Positions 4,713 to 6,661 of a stretch of 6,661 nucleotides of DNA are shown here, piece after piece. The position numbers and the translations under genes were made by a program. The DNA lies in NCBI GenBank assembly GCA_964373065.1, contig CAYJSJ010000031.1, positions 1-6,661 of the forward strand. Reading direction: 5' to 3'. The notes below the pieces were generated by a model. The model was given only the letters and a program-made list of their open reading frames with translations. It was not told the DNA's origin and made no database searches. The DNA comes from CAYJSJ01 sp964373065 (lineage in GTDB: Bacteria; Patescibacteriota; Gracilibacteria; Peribacterales; Peribacteraceae). Position 1 is the stretch's first letter; each line of letters starts with the position of its first letter.

Positions 4713-6661
4713 ATGACCACCCTCCCCGCCAGTATAGAGGCATATCTCCTGGAATCCGGATTTACTTCAACCGAGATCTTCGTTCTCAAACGCCTGCTTG
4801 AGGGGCAGGCTCTTACGCTCCGCGAGCTTGCCTCCAAGACTGGGAAATCGACCGGTGTGCTCGACCAGGCCATGCGCAAGCTCACCGAGAAAGGGATCAT
4901 CAGCAAAGAGAATATCAACGAGTCTACAAAGTTCACACTCAGTTCCCTGGAAGCCATCCAGTGTTGGATCGCCAAGGACACCGAGGAGAAACATGCAACC
5001 ATCCTGCGGAAGAAAGAGAACTTCGATGCCTTCCTCGCCACCATAACGAAGCAAAAGAATAGACCGGATATGGAGTTTTTCGATGGTGTCGATGGCATCC
5101 AGAAGTCGTTTGAAAAACTGCTTGCCATGGAGAGCCGCGAGTGGCTGCAGTTTATCCCCGCACTCGTGCCGGAAGGCGAAGATCTCCTGAATATGCATCG
5201 CATAGACCTTTTCCGCGATCGTCGCCGCCGCAAAATCTTCCTGCGTGTCATCGCTCCAGATACTCCTCTCGGTCGCAGGTACAAGAGCCGAGATGTCTTC
5301 GAGTACCGTAAAACCTTGCTGATACCCGAGAAGGATTTCCCCGTCTCCTTCGAGAAGTTCATTGTGGAAGATACCGTCGCGTGTCTCAATACAAGTGATC
5401 TGAAAGGAAGCTTCATCCGTTACCCGGCACTCGCCGATGAGCAGCGGAATTTCTTCGAGATGATGTGGACGAATGCGGGCGCTGCACCCATGGGATCAGT
5501 TCCCGCAGCGTCGAAGATAGATCCGGAGGTTGCGGTGGAGACGCAGGTGCTCTCCGGGTTGCGGGAGTTCTTTATGAGTAGGAAGAGCCTAGTGACACTG
5601 GCTGTACTGGGGGTGATTGCGGCAGGGATGACGTGGGGGATGTATGTGAATAATGCGAGGTTGAATGTGGAGAGAGTGCGAGAAAAAGTTTTGGCAGTGG
5701 CAACGACCGGTTCTCAGATTTTTAACGAGGCTGATTTGCAGTTGTTGCATAGCAGCGAAGATGTAGCACGTCCCGAATATAAAAAAGTTGTGCGATTGCT
5801 CGACACGATTCGAAAGGAAAATAAGGAAATAACGTACGTGTATATCATTCGTCCGACAGGGCAGGGAAATTTTTATGAATTTGTGGCTGACTCTTATGGC
5901 TTGCATGAAACATACGATGCCAATGGTGATGGAATCATTGACGATGCAGATGAGATTCCTCTGCCGGGAATGCCCTATGATGCATCAGAAATTCTTGCGA
6001 TAGTAGAAAATGGTTTGCAAGCCCCCGTAGCGGTAAAAAAACCAATTTCCGATCAATGGGGTACATTCATTTCAGGTTTTGCGCCCATACGGGATGTGAA
6101 TGGGAACATAATCGCAGTATTGGGTGTAGATAAATGGGCTGATGATGTAACTGAATTGACCTTAGAGTCATTTTCGCCCGTATTGGTTTTCCTAGGGATT
6201 TTCTTGGTATTCGTTGCAGTGCGCTTGGTGGCGTTTCATCAGTCGCTTGCGAAGAAGATTTTGCAATTGTCGAAGACGAAACAAGCACTGAGTTCGCTTG
6301 CTGTATGCTCGTTTATTGCGCTTTTGGTCACATTTGGGATGTATCAATATACTTTAAAGTTGATGAAGGAGGAGATAGGGCAGAGGTTGATGTCGATTTC
6401 AGCGACTGCAGTCGCACAGATCGATGCTAAAGATTTGGAACCACTCAGGTTTGTAAGGGATATGGAGAGGCCAGAGTATCAGAGGGTTTTTGAAACATTG
6501 AACGAAATACGTAACAATAACGAAAATATTCGATGGGCATATATTTTTAGAAAAACAGAATTGACTGGAATATTTGAGTTTGTTGCTGATGCTGATACAA
6601 ATTATAATTTACCAGATTACATAGATTTTAATAATGATGGCCTACTCACTGAGGATGAAGA
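4713..6661 (+). CDS. Membrane-anchored TrmB-family regulator fused to tandem Cache/PDC-like sensor domains (3' end beyond window)
   Basis: The frame opens at the only start codon after an in-frame TAA (4665) and has no stop through 649 codons to the window edge. Residues 1-70 form a TrmB-type winged helix (helix-turn-helix around LTLRELASKTGKSTGVLDQA, 35-54). Residues 115-252 match the TrmB-family C-terminal domain (FFDGVDGIQKSFE; VIAPDTPLGRRY at 179-190; ending EMMW at 249-252), so the regulator part alone is complete. A linker (253-287) leads to TM1 (292-312), sensor 1 (about 313-483), TM2 (488-508), a lysine-rich cytoplasmic loop (509-527), TM3 (528-546) and a second, truncated sensor. Sensor 1 has YVYIIRP (375-381), an EF-hand-like loop (402-413) and SGFAPIRDVNGNIIAVLGVD (454-473), typical of Cache/PDC-like receptors. 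Positive-inside charges place TrmB in the cytoplasm and both sensors outside. Ligand, DNA target and any C-terminal output domain are unknown. GC falls from about 53-63% to about 30-48% along the gene. Confidence 0.85.
   Translation, partial: MTTLPASIEAYLLESGFTSTEIFVLKRLLEGQALTLRELASKTGKSTGVLDQAMRKLTEKGIISKENINESTKFTLSSLEAIQCWIAKDTEEKHATILRKKENFDAFLATITKQKNRPDMEFFDGVDGIQKSFEKLLAMESREWLQFIPALVPEGEDLLNMHRIDLFRDRRRRKIFLRVIAPDTPLGRRYKSRDVFEYRKTLLIPEKDFPVSFEKFIVEDTVACLNTSDLKGSFIRYPALADEQRNFFEMMWTNAGAAPMGSVPAASKIDPEVAVETQVLSGLREFFMSRKSLVTLAVLGVIAAGMTWGMYVNNARLNVERVREKVLAVATTGSQIFNEADLQLLHSSEDVARPEYKKVVRLLDTIRKENKEITYVYIIRPTGQGNFYEFVADSYGLHETYDANGDGIIDDADEIPLPGMPYDASEILAIVENGLQAPVAVKKPISDQWGTFISGFAPIRDVNGNIIAVLGVDKWADDVTELTLESFSPVLVFLGIFLVFVAVRLVAFHQSLAKKILQLSKTKQALSSLAVCSFIALLVTFGMYQYTLKLMKEEIGQRLMSISATAVAQIDAKDLEPLRFVRDMERPEYQRVFETLNEIRNNNENIRWAYIFRKTELTGIFEFVADADTNYNLPDYIDFNNDGLLTEDE
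5586..6293 (+). repeat. Sensor module copy 1 (TM helix, extracytoplasmic domain, TM helix)
   Basis: Protein-level repeat unit, residues 292-527 of the TrmB-sensor protein. It aligns with the following module: GMY at 309-311 against 542-544, RPEY at 353-356 against 586-589, YEFVAD (388-393) against FEFVAD, and an EF-hand-type loop at 402-413 against 638-649. The period is 233-236 residues. The loop (coordinates 5916-5951) has D402, N404, D406, G407, D410 and D413 at the expected calcium-ligand positions. Confidence 0.7.
6294..6661 (+). repeat. Sensor module copy 2, truncated by the window edge
   Basis: Residues 528-649 repeat the order TM helix, RPEY motif (586-589), FEFVAD and EF-hand-type loop. 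The loop at 638-649 (coordinates 6624-6659) follows the canonical spacing: D at position 1, N at 3, D at 5, G at 6, Leu at 8 and E at 12. The window ends at the last residue of this loop, so the SGFAPIRD-like second half and the expected fourth membrane helix are not seen. Confidence 0.65.

Noticed and set aside
4676..5416. 246-codon minus-strand reading frame opposite the TrmB region
   Set aside because: The plus strand encodes an intact TrmB-family protein here. The minus-strand product is Ser/Arg-rich with no domain.
5574..5576. ATG at 5574 as the start of a separate sensor gene
   Set aside because: The frame is continuous from 4713 with no intervening stop, and I see no ribosome-binding site or -10 box at the distances used elsewhere in the window. 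It stays a remote alternative if the fusion were an artefact.
1..6661. CRISPR array, tRNA or rRNA genes
   Set aside because: No regularly spaced direct repeats, cloverleaf or rRNA-like segments were seen on either strand.

Overview
The window looks like a piece of a Patescibacteria/CPR chromosome. A Peregrinibacteria-like member is my best guess, and the lineage is inferred from gene style only. Three things point there: a LigA with a divergent NMN-binding N-terminal domain, a stand-alone response regulator of the type these genomes carry, and a TrmB regulator whose C-terminal domain resembles those in CPR bacteria. The code reads as standard: TGG is used for Trp and TGA ends pilT, so UGA recoding is not indicated. 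GC is about 55-63% in hand-counted stretches of pilT and the TrmB part. It falls to about 30-37% in the four-helix-bundle gene and in the distal part of the last gene.

Layout. A single-domain response regulator (46-417, +) converges on ligA (456-2597, -). A small chorismate-mutase-like helical protein (2764-2997, +) is divergent from ligA and converges, 15 bp apart, on pilT (3013-4035, -). A four-helix-bundle protein of the S23/IVP family (4184-4540, +) is divergent from pilT and sits between imperfect inverted repeats. The last gene starts at 4713 and stays open to the window edge (649 codons with no stop). It encodes an N-terminal TrmB-type regulator fused in frame to at least three membrane segments and two tandem Cache/PDC-like extracytoplasmic sensor domains, each with an EF-hand-type loop.

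How the genes fit together. Every gene is flanked by genes on the opposite strand or by a gap, so no operon is evident. The response regulator and pilT could both serve type IV pilus motility. LigA is housekeeping. The last gene is the most novel candidate: a membrane-anchored one-component (ToxR-like in topology) regulator, or a two-ended receptor if another output domain lies beyond the window.

Expression. Three genes (response regulator, ligA, pilT) have a TATACT -10 box ending only 6-8 nt before the ATG. The TrmB-sensor gene has TACACT 10 nt before its ATG. This is the arrangement expected for leaderless or nearly leaderless mRNAs. The four-helix-bundle gene instead has a Shine-Dalgarno-like AAGGTG and a lower GC content, which fits a later arrival.
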